A stretch of DNA of 11,010 nucleotides, taken from JAGXQV01 sp041674485 (GTDB lineage: Bacteria > Pseudomonadota > Gammaproteobacteria > Burkholderiales > Sulfuricellaceae). The stretch is taken from assembly GCA_041674485.1 (NCBI GenBank), contig JBAYVP010000156.1, forward strand, positions 1 through 11,010, given 5' to 3'. Positions within the stretch are counted from its first letter, which is position 1. The number at the start of each line of letters is the position of its first letter. Positions 6,136 through 11,010 of the stretch are shown here, piece after piece. Both the position numbers and the translations under genes were made by a program. The notes beneath the pieces were generated by a model. The model made no database searches, had not been told where the DNA came from, and saw only the letters and a program-made list of their open reading frames with translations.

Positions 6136-6507
6136 GTGAAGAAGCACAATATCGCAATAGTTGGCCTGGGACGTGTCGGTTCGGTGTTCCTCAATGAAAT
6201 GCTGGGCGCGAACGTCAGCGGCGTCAAACTCGTGGCCGCCGTGGAAAAATCCGAAACCCCGGCCAAGGCGCTCGCCGCAAAGTCCCACATCAAGGTCATG
6301 TCGCTCGACGAATTGGTCAATGAGGGCGACAAGATCGACGTGGTGTTCGACCTCTGCGGCGGCGCCAATGTCGCCGATGAGCTGACCCAAAAATATGCCG
6401 CCAAGGGCAACAAGCACACCATCGTCGCCCCCGAGCGCATGGCGCACCTGATGCTCATGCTGATGGAAAACCAGAAGAACCTGCCGGACGTGCATCCGCA
6501 GCCGTAA
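6136..6507 (+). CDS. single-domain NAD(P)-binding Rossmann protein
   Basis: A 123-residue protein with a Rossmann dinucleotide-binding start: KHNIAIVGLGRVG, giving G10-x-G12-x-x-G15, then a second strand VKLVAAVEKSE and VDVVFDLCGG-like strand near 71-80. It resembles the N-terminal nucleotide-binding domain of homoserine dehydrogenase or Gfo/Idh-type oxidoreductases but ends where the catalytic domain would begin (tail ENQKNLPDVHPQP). The frame is open and there is no sign of a broken downstream domain before nifQ, so it seems a genuine stand-alone domain rather than a truncated gene. Start is GTG at 6136 with AAGGAG seven bases upstream. Substrate and role unknown; it could be a redox or nucleotide sensor in the nif context. 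Confidence 0.8.
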   Translation: MKKHNIAIVGLGRVGSVFLNEMLGANVSGVKLVAAVEKSETPAKALAAKSHIKVMSLDELVNEGDKIDVVFDLCGGANVADELTQKYAAKGNKHTIVAPERMAHLMLMLMENQKNLPDVHPQP

Positions 6508-6512
6508 CAGTT

Positions 6513-6528
6513 CACCCCGCGCGGGGTG
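6513..6528. repeat. 16-bp perfect palindrome upstream of nifQ
   Basis: CACCCCGCGCGGGGTG is a perfect palindrome, and it lies between two copies of GTAACAG (6504-6510 and 6531-6537). The first copy overlaps the stop codon of the Rossmann-protein gene. There is no T-tract, so a terminator is doubtful; it could be a protein-binding site or a short hairpin in the transcript between the two genes. Confidence 0.5.
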
Positions 6529-6572
6529 CGGTAACAGCGCCGCGCCTTGCGCGATATGCCGGGAGCAGGAAT

Positions 6573-7088
6573 ATGAATAGCTTGAACCATGCCGGCGCTT
6601 CCGCCGCCACCCGCGCGCTTGCCTGGGTGATAGGCGCGGAGCCGTACCGTTCGGCAATGCTGCGCGGCGTCAATGGCGACGATTTCGACCGCTTGCGGGC
6701 GCGTGGTCTTCCCATTGGCGATGTGCGCTGGAACGAGCCTGCCGGAAACTGCGCGCCGCTACGCGACGACGAATTCCAGGATGTGCTGGATTTGCTGCTC
6801 GAATACCGCGCCGACAACGGCAGCGAAACAGCCTGGCTCGCCAGCGCGGTGGCCGCCGCCTGCCTGGGCGGCAACCACCTGTGGCAGGATTTGGGACTAG
6901 CCAACCGGCAGGAGCTGTCCGACCTGTTGCAAACCGCTTTTCCCGCTCTTTATGCCCGCAACACCGGCAACATGAAATGGAAGAAATTCTTCTACAAGCA
7001 ACTGTGCGAGCGCGCCGAAGTGCAAGCCTGCCGTGCGCCTAGCTGCGCGGCGTGCGCTGATTACGCCCAGTGTTTTGCTCCCGAATAA
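6573..7088 (+). CDS. nifQ: NifQ, molybdenum donor for FeMo-cofactor synthesis
   Basis: NifQ carries a Mo-Fe-S cluster and delivers molybdenum to NifEN/NifH. The 171-residue product ends with the family signature: C153-x4-C158-x2-C161-x5-C167 (CRAPSCAACADYAQC), preceded by the conserved NMKWKKFFYKQLCE block (133-146). The middle CLGGNHLWQDLGL (97-109) is also typical. Start ATG at 6573 has AGGA upstream. It follows the Rossmann-protein gene by 65 bases on the same strand and is the last nif gene in the window; an apparent IS3-type remnant and convergent cobalamin genes follow. Length and all four signature cysteines indicate a working gene. Confidence 0.95.
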   Translation: MNSLNHAGASAATRALAWVIGAEPYRSAMLRGVNGDDFDRLRARGLPIGDVRWNEPAGNCAPLRDDEFQDVLDLLLEYRADNGSETAWLASAVAAACLGGNHLWQDLGLANRQELSDLLQTAFPALYARNTGNMKWKKFFYKQLCERAEVQACRAPSCAACADYAQCFAPE

Positions 7089-7109
7089 TTACAGCGTTTT
7101 CAACTATAG

Positions 7110-7209
7110 TGGACCCCAAATTTAAGACAATGGTTTAAGCTGTGCGCGGTCATCAAGGAGAAATGAGATGGGCGAAGCAAAGAGGCGAGAAGTGCATACC
7201 CCCGAGTTC
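7110..7209 (+). mobile_element. left-end remnant of an IS3-family insertion sequence
   Basis: TGGACCCCAAATTTAAGACA (from 7110) has the look of an IS3-family terminal repeat, beginning TG and with the CCCC-rich start of many members. Some 40 bases later comes AAGGAG and an ATG (7168) opening MGEAKRREVHTPEF, close to the N-terminus of IS3-type OrfA proteins (the RR-VHTPEF pattern). Similarity stops after TTC at 7209 and no rest of OrfA or OrfB is present. The remnant fills the space between nifQ and the converging cobalamin genes. Family assignment rests on short matches. Confidence 0.55.
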
Positions 7210-7230
7210 CCATGGCTCATCAATCAATAA
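7168..7230 (+). pseudogene. truncated IS3-type transposase OrfA start (20 codons)
   Basis: The reading frame starts at ATG 7168 with AAGGAG eight bases upstream, encodes 14 residues like an IS3 OrfA N-terminus (MGEAKRREVHTPEF), then six unrelated residues and a TAA (7228-7230). It ends 6 bases into the antisense of the cobJ-bluB stop. A full OrfA is about 90-100 residues with a helix-turn-helix, so this is a non-functional fragment. Confidence 0.5.
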
Positions 7231-8843
7231 GCTGCCGGCGTTGGCTGCGCGTCTCCCGGCCAACGGTTTTCGAATAGTATCTCGGCGACCGGCAGACGTT
7301 TGCCCCAGCCGGCGTCCTCGAACATCGGGCGCGGATAGAATTCCGGCACCGGACCCAGGCACAGCACACCCACCGGCTGGGCGCTTTCGGGCAGCGCGAG
7401 GAGTTGCGCGAGCGCCTGCGGGTCGAAGAAGGACACCCAGCCCAGCCCCAGCCCTTCGGCGCGCGCGGCCAGCCACAGGTTCTGGATTGCGCAGGCGACC
7501 GAGGCCAAGTCCATTTCCGGCAGGGTGCGGCGTCCGACGATGTGCTGCTCCCGCCCCGGCATCAGCACCGCGACCAGGAGTTCGGCGCAATCCAGGATGC
7601 CTTCGATTTTCACTTGTTGGAATTCCTCGTTGCGCGACGGCAGCGCGCGGGCGGTGGCTTGCCGCTCGGTTTCCACCAGGCCGTGAATGCGCTGCCGCAG
7701 CGCCGTGTCGGTGATGCGCAGGAAACGCCAAGGCTGCATGTAGCCCACCGAGGGCGCTTGATGCGCCGCGGCTATCAGCCGTTCGAGCGCGCCGGCGGGC
7801 ATCGCTTCGGCGGAAAAATGGCGCATGTCGCGGCGTTCGGAGATGGTGCGATAAATGGCGGCGCGTTCGGCCTCGCTGTAGCGGTGGCGTTCGACGCTCG
7901 CGGGTGTTTCCACGCCAGCCGGTTGCGCCAGCGCCTGACGGAGATATTCGACCGGCAGGCCGTAGCGCGCTGCCAGGGTGTCGGCGCTCTCGAAGCTTTC
8001 GCGGATGTCTTCCAGCCAGCCGTCCAATCCGCTGGAAAGCGAGCGCCCGGCGCGTTCCCCGGCTTTTGCACCACCCCCGGCCATGTCGTATTTTTCCGCG
8101 TAGCCGCGCGGCGTCACCATCAGGCCGTCGCGCATATAGGTATTGGAATTGCCGATCAACACCGTGGCGAGCATGCCGATTTCGCATTCGGCCATGAGTT
8201 CCAGCGTGGTGAATGCTATGCTCTGCTTGCTGCGGTAGGCGGATTTGACTATCGCCACCGGAGTCTCCGGCTTCCTGCTCAATAGCAGCAAACGTTGCGC
8301 TTCGATGATTTGCCCGGTGCGGCGACCGCTTTTCGGGTTGTAGAGCGCAATGACGAAATCGGCTGCTGCCGCAGCGGCGAGGCGTCGGGCGATGACCGGC
8401 CAAGGGGTGAGCAGGTCGGATAAGGAGATGGCGCAAAAATCGTGGGTCAGCGGCGCGCCCACCAGTGCGGCGCAGGCATTGAGCGCCGATGCGCCCGGCA
8501 CGATTTCCACCGCGATATCCGAGGCAGGCGTCCAGCCGGCTTGGAACAGCACCTCGAAAGTAGGTCCGGCCATGCCGTAAACGCCTGCATCGCCGGAAGA
8601 AATCAGCGCGACCAAACGCCCTTCCCGTGCCAGCGCCAAGGCTTCAACCGCCCGGTCCAGCTCCTCGGTCATGGGGCGTTTGATCACCTGCTTGCCGTGC
8701 AGCAGGTCTTCCACCAGGCGGATGTAGGTGGTGTAGCCGATTACCGTATCAGCCAGGGCGATTGCGTCGCGCGCCGCCTGGGTCATGTGTTCCCGGCCTC
8801 CTGGGCCGATGCCGACCAGGGTTATTTTGCCGATTTTAGTCAT
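7224..8843 (-). CDS. cobJ-bluB: fusion: precorrin-3B C17-methyltransferase (CobJ/CbiH) + 5,6-dimethylbenzimidazole synthase (BluB)
   Basis: A 539-residue two-domain protein. Residues about 1-248 form a SAM-dependent tetrapyrrole methylase of the CobJ/CbiH type: VGIGPGG near 10-16, ISSGDAGVYGMAG near 81-93 and PGASALNACAALVGAPLTHDF near 116-136. This enzyme methylates C17 and contracts the corrin ring. A linker (about 250-320) follows, then a BluB nitroreductase-like domain (about 322-535): RRDMRHFS, HQAPSVGYMQPWRF, EMDLASVACAIQNLWLAARAEGLGLGWVSFF and LCLGPVPEF. BluB breaks up reduced flavin with O2 to make the lower ligand; the D of RRDMRHF and S of GWVSFF are candidates for its known catalytic Asp and Ser. 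Start ATG at 8843 has AAGGA upstream and overlaps the preceding gene by 8 bases; a TTG at 8858 is less likely. Last gene of the operon. Confidence 0.92.
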   Translation of the reverse strand: MTKIGKITLVGIGPGGREHMTQAARDAIALADTVIGYTTYIRLVEDLLHGKQVIKRPMTEELDRAVEALALAREGRLVALISSGDAGVYGMAGPTFEVLFQAGWTPASDIAVEIVPGASALNACAALVGAPLTHDFCAISLSDLLTPWPVIARRLAAAAAADFVIALYNPKSGRRTGQIIEAQRLLLLSRKPETPVAIVKSAYRSKQSIAFTTLELMAECEIGMLATVLIGNSNTYMRDGLMVTPRGYAEKYDMAGGGAKAGERAGRSLSSGLDGWLEDIRESFESADTLAARYGLPVEYLRQALAQPAGVETPASVERHRYSEAERAAIYRTISERRDMRHFSAEAMPAGALERLIAAAHQAPSVGYMQPWRFLRITDTALRQRIHGLVETERQATARALPSRNEEFQQVKIEGILDCAELLVAVLMPGREQHIVGRRTLPEMDLASVACAIQNLWLAARAEGLGLGWVSFFDPQALAQLLALPESAQPVGVLCLGPVPEFYPRPMFEDAGWGKRLPVAEILFENRWPGDAQPTPAAY

Positions 8844-9234
8844 GGGGAATCCTTGCAATTGAGATGGTTGCGTTGCGCCCGTCCGCGCCGTGCAGCTTAT
8901 ATTTTTCGACGATCAGATGCGTCATGTCGGCGTCGGCGGCAAGCAGCGCCGCGCTTTCCGCGACCGAGGGCGTGCCGGTGTGGCGGCGTACCGTTTCGGA
9001 CGGATGGGGAACCGGCACGGCGGCCAGTATCGCCGCCGGGTAAAAAACGATGTCCCAACGGTGAATTGCCGCCAGCGCCAGGATGCCCGGTTCGTCGCGT
9101 TTCAGGTCGATGCTGGCGGCGACCGCCACATCGCCAACCGTTGCGCTCGCCAGCGCCAAAGCCTGGTCCAGCGCCTGTTGCAGGGTTTCCAGCGGCGTAC
9201 CCCGGTCGCAGCCTATGCCTACGGCAAGTCTCAT
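8836..9234 (-). CDS. cobE: CobE / CbiG C-terminal domain protein
   Basis: A 132-residue protein equal to the C-terminal domain of CbiG, found alone as CobE. The signature start VGIGCDRGTPLE (5-16) and the later TGTPSVAESAALLAA block near 86-100 are typical. CbiG opens the delta-lactone of cobalt-precorrin-5A; CobE alone is implicated in corrinoid synthesis without a firm enzymatic role. Here the matching N-terminal and middle CbiG domains are the C-terminal half of the gene just upstream, so the two products together would rebuild CbiG. Start ATG at 9234 overlaps the upstream stop in ATGA, and its own stop overlaps the cobJ-bluB start by 8 bases: tight translational coupling. Confidence 0.88.
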   Translation of the reverse strand: MRLAVGIGCDRGTPLETLQQALDQALALASATVGDVAVAASIDLKRDEPGILALAAIHRWDIVFYPAAILAAVPVPHPSETVRRHTGTPSVAESAALLAADADMTHLIVEKYKLHGADGRNATISIARIPHD

Positions 9235-10787
9235 TCCTGTCCTTCCGGCGGACGATAGATCACCAACTTGCCGGCCAGCGCCGGTGATGTCGGCATCTTG
9301 CGCCGACTCACCCAGAGCACGCCGGCGTAATCGTCCGGGTTCACATCCTCAATGCGCTCAAACAGGTGGATATTGGCCGGCAGCGGCGTTTCCCCCGGCC
9401 ACCAATCGCGGCTCCCCGCTTCCTGGACAAAAGCCACTGCTTCGTCGTTAACCACTGCCGCGCAAGCACGGGTGACGGCATCCTTGGAGGCTTCCAGCCG
9501 CCAGCCCAGTTCCCGCCCGAGTATGTCCACGGTGATCGTCCCGCGCACGTCTGATGCCGTGGTGAGCACTGGAACCACCCCCATCGCTTCCGCCAGATGC
9601 ACGGCCAGCGCGTTGCCCCCGCCCTTGTGCCCGGATAGCACCGGAATCGCAAAGCGCCCGGCTTCATCCAGCACCACGATGCCGGGGTCTTGTTCCTTGC
9701 CCTTCAGATGAGGGGCAATCAAGCGCACCACAGCGCCCAGCGAGACGATGCAAACGATGCCGTCGAAAGCGGCAAACAACGCCGGAACCTGGTCGCCGGT
9801 CTTGCCGCTGTAACAAGTGGCAACGCCTGGAGCGGCTGCCTCGGCAATGGCGCGAAACTTTTCCGGGGCAAACAGGCGAGCGCCCGGCAAGGCGGCAACC
9901 ACTTTGCCGGCCAGCGCGATGCCGTGGCGGGTGATGGCGACGACGGCCACAGAGGACAGAGGACAGAAGACAGAGGACAGATTTTGAGGAGAAGTGATTT
10001 TGAGGCTGCAAGCTGACTTCGAGACAGGTTTTTCTGTTTTCTGTTCTCTGTCTTCTGTCTTCTGTCGCCGCCCCGGATTGTGAATCAGCATCAGAGAAAG
10101 ATAGGATACCGCCTCGCCGCGCAGCACGGCAACGTTGCGCACCACGCGCTCGTCGGGCGTGCCGACTTTTTCGACGAACACCGCTTCATGGGTGAGACCG
10201 CGCCGGGCGAGGAGATTGAGCACCTCGTCCAGCATGGGCTTTACTTTGAGCAGCACCAGGCTGTCGAATTCGTCGAGCAGGTGGTCTATCACCGCGACGC
10301 TGTAGGACGCAGGGATCACCGCCAGCGTATCGTCGGCATCGGCCAGGGGGAAAGTAACGGCGGCGGCAGCCGCGCAATAGGAACTGACACCGGGCAAGAC
10401 TTCGACCGCCACCGTCGGCGCTAGTATACGCACCGCACGGGCGAGATGGCCGAATGTGGAATACGTGGAAGCATCCCCTTCAACCAAAAACAGCACATCG
10501 CGCCCGCTCGCCAGCAACTCCAGCGTCCGCGCCGCCGCCCGCGCCCAGGCGCGCGCCAGCACATCCTGGCGGGTGGTCATGGGGAACACCAGCGGCTCGG
10601 CATCATGCGGAATCGCGAAACCGCCACGGCGCGCGATGTCGAGCGCATAGGAGGCTTCGCCTTCCTTCTTCACCGGATAAGTCCAGCGTCCGTCGCCGGC
10701 CAGCGCGGCAGCGGCGCGCCGGGTGATATCGTCGGGGTGACCGGGACCTAGGGAAACGCCGATCAGGCGACCGAATTGTTGGTGCAT
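9231..10787 (-). CDS. cobI-cbiG: fusion: precorrin-2 C20-methyltransferase (CobI/CbiL) + CbiG N-terminal and middle domains
   Basis: A 518-residue protein. Residues 1-239 are a SAM-dependent C20-methyltransferase: GVSLGPGHPDDITRRA (10-25), LVEGDASTYSTFGHL (101-115) and LPGVSSYCAAAA (131-142), ending in YLSLMLIHNPG. Residues about 281-518 are CbiG without its C-terminal domain: VAVVAITRHGIALAGKV (280-296), CIVSLGAVVRLIAPHLKGKEQDPGIVVLDEAGRFAIPVLSGHKGGGNALA split around residues 346-394, and LWVSRRKMPTSPALAGKLVIYRP (491-513). The join, residues 240-280, is a low-complexity basic/serine-rich stretch (RQKTEDREQKTEKP... LSSVFCPLSSV) encoded by an inverted repeat, not by either family. Start ATG at 10787 has AGGA upstream. 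First gene of the minus-strand operon; the stop overlaps cobE. The CbiG part implies an early-cobalt (anaerobic-type) route. Confidence 0.92.
   Translation of the reverse strand: MHQQFGRLIGVSLGPGHPDDITRRAAAALAGDGRWTYPVKKEGEASYALDIARRGGFAIPHDAEPLVFPMTTRQDVLARAWARAAARTLELLASGRDVLFLVEGDASTYSTFGHLARAVRILAPTVAVEVLPGVSSYCAAAAAVTFPLADADDTLAVIPASYSVAVIDHLLDEFDSLVLLKVKPMLDEVLNLLARRGLTHEAVFVEKVGTPDERVVRNVAVLRGEAVSYLSLMLIHNPGRRQKTEDREQKTEKPVSKSACSLKITSPQNLSSVFCPLSSVAVVAITRHGIALAGKVVAALPGARLFAPEKFRAIAEAAAPGVATCYSGKTGDQVPALFAAFDGIVCIVSLGAVVRLIAPHLKGKEQDPGIVVLDEAGRFAIPVLSGHKGGGNALAVHLAEAMGVVPVLTTASDVRGTITVDILGRELGWRLEASKDAVTRACAAVVNDEAVAFVQEAGSRDWWPGETPLPANIHLFERIEDVNPDDYAGVLWVSRRKMPTSPALAGKLVIYRPPEGQE
9948..10070. 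repeat. in-frame inverted repeat encoding the CobI-CbiG linker
   Basis: The left arm (about 9945-9980) is made of ACAGAGGACAGA-like units; the right arm (about 10034-10069) is its rough complement, CTGTTTTCTGTTCTCTGTC. About 50 unrelated bases separate them. The length is such that the frame stays open on the minus strand. Such CTGTCTTCTGTC-type inverted repeats look like extragenic elements in style, and the one between nifE and nifN has the same architecture with a different unit. Either it joined two formerly separate genes or it entered an existing linker. Confidence 0.75.
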
Positions 10788-10873
10788 GGTAATCCTGGAT
10801 TTCTTAGTCTAACGGTGTGGGTAAAGCCTGATAGGACGCAATATGCTCATCCTACGGCACTATACTTTGCGCG
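10788..10873. other. leader of the cobalamin operon with a small REP-like hairpin
   Basis: The sequence upstream of cobI holds a hairpin TAGGA (10832-10836) ... TCCTA (10850-10854) with GCA/TGC pairing in its loop. Its GTAGGATGAGCATATTGCG core, read on the minus strand, resembles a frequent extragenic repeat of beta- and gammaproteobacteria. I see no clear sigma70 or sigma54 promoter for the operon and no sequence resembling the conserved core of a cobalamin riboswitch, though the palindrome beyond 10874 could displace the promoter further upstream. Confidence 0.4.
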
Positions 10874-11010
10874 GCCACGATTTGCGCATTTATCCATCGT
10901 CTCGCGGGCGCGGCTTCCGCGTTGCAAATTGCTTGTGTGGTAATGCCACACGGCGCAATTTGCGCAGCAATCGCATCCCGCGAGACGCGGCTAAATCCGC
11001 AAATTGTGGC
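10874..11010. repeat. 137-bp near-palindrome at the window end
   Basis: The two halves pair over almost their whole length around 10943. Outer 19 bases: GCCACGATTTGCGCATTTA (10874-10892) against 10992-11010, 17 of 19 matching. Middle: CGTCTCGCGGG (10898-10908) with CCCGCGAGACG (10977-10987), perfect. Inner: GCAAATTGC (10924-10932) with GCAATTTGC (10955-10963), perfect. Core: GTGTGG-TAATG-CCACAC (10935-10951). Offsets between blocks are only 1-2 bases. No gene is inside. It may be an extragenic repeat or a non-autonomous element; whether it continues past 11010 is not known. Confidence 0.75.

Noticed and set aside
7153..8436. Long minus-strand open frame (427 codons) overlapping cobJ-bluB in another frame
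   Set aside because: High-GC shadow; the CobJ and BluB motifs are all in the 7224-8843 frame.
7404..9287. Plus-strand open frames (7404-8285 and 8442-9287) opposite the cobalamin genes
   Set aside because: Antisense shadows with no motifs and no ribosome sites; the minus-strand genes are well supported.
10788..11010. Cobalamin riboswitch upstream of cobI
   Set aside because: No sequence resembling the conserved B12-box core was found; the region is a small hairpin and a long palindrome. A covariance-model scan would settle it.
10874..11010. Integron attC site
   Set aside because: Length and fold are suggestive, but I do not see the paired core sites (RYYYAAC and GTTRRRY) at the ends, and no cassette gene or integrase is present.

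Overview
The window most likely comes from a nitrogen-fixing proteobacterium. A betaproteobacterium (Gallionellaceae/Nitrosomonadales or Rhodocyclales type) fits best. That is inferred from the high-GC coding style, the gene order nifE-nifN-nifX-DUF269-DUF683-fdxB...nifQ, and the many palindromic extragenic repeats; no marker gene here fixes the taxonomy.

Layout. (1) 1-224: a 76-bp palindromic repeat, then an AT-rich gap with no gene. (2) 225-850, minus strand: a type II toxin-antitoxin pair, Phd/YefM-type antitoxin then PIN-domain toxin, with a good sigma70-type promoter at 882-910. (3) 851-1160: a divergent intergenic region holding that promoter, a strong hairpin and a consensus sigma54 (-24/-12) promoter facing nifE. 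(4) 1161-5413, plus strand: nifE, nifN, nifX, a NifX-associated DUF269 gene, a DUF683 gene and the nif-specific ferredoxin gene fdxB, mostly overlapping or closely spaced. (5) 5414-5893: a 480-bp gene-free block made almost entirely of nested inverted repeats. (6) 5894-7088, plus strand: an unrecognised 58-residue protein, a 123-residue single-domain Rossmann protein, and nifQ. (7) 7089-7223: the convergent junction, with what looks like the left end and first codons of an IS3-family element. (8) 7224-10787, minus strand: three overlapping cobalamin genes, read in the order cobI/cbiL-cbiG(N) fusion, cobE/cbiG(C), cobJ/cbiH-bluB fusion. (9) 10788-11010: no gene; a small hairpin and a 137-bp near-palindrome reaching the window end.

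How the genes work together. NifE and NifN form the scaffold on which the NifB-derived iron-sulfur cluster matures into FeMo-cofactor. NifX carries cluster intermediates, NifQ supplies molybdenum, FdxB is a likely electron donor, and the DUF269 and DUF683 proteins are regular companions of unknown detail. The structural genes nifHDK and nifB are not in the window. The cobalamin genes cover C20 methylation, C17 methylation with ring contraction, the CbiG step, and (BluB) formation of the lower ligand 5,6-dimethylbenzimidazole.

Most notable: an intergenic-type inverted repeat lies in frame inside the cobI-cbiG fusion and encodes its linker; cobJ is fused to bluB; CbiG is split over two genes; a likely IS3 remnant sits at the nif/cob boundary; two small uncharacterised proteins sit in the nif operon; and palindromic repeats of several unrelated types occupy most gene junctions.
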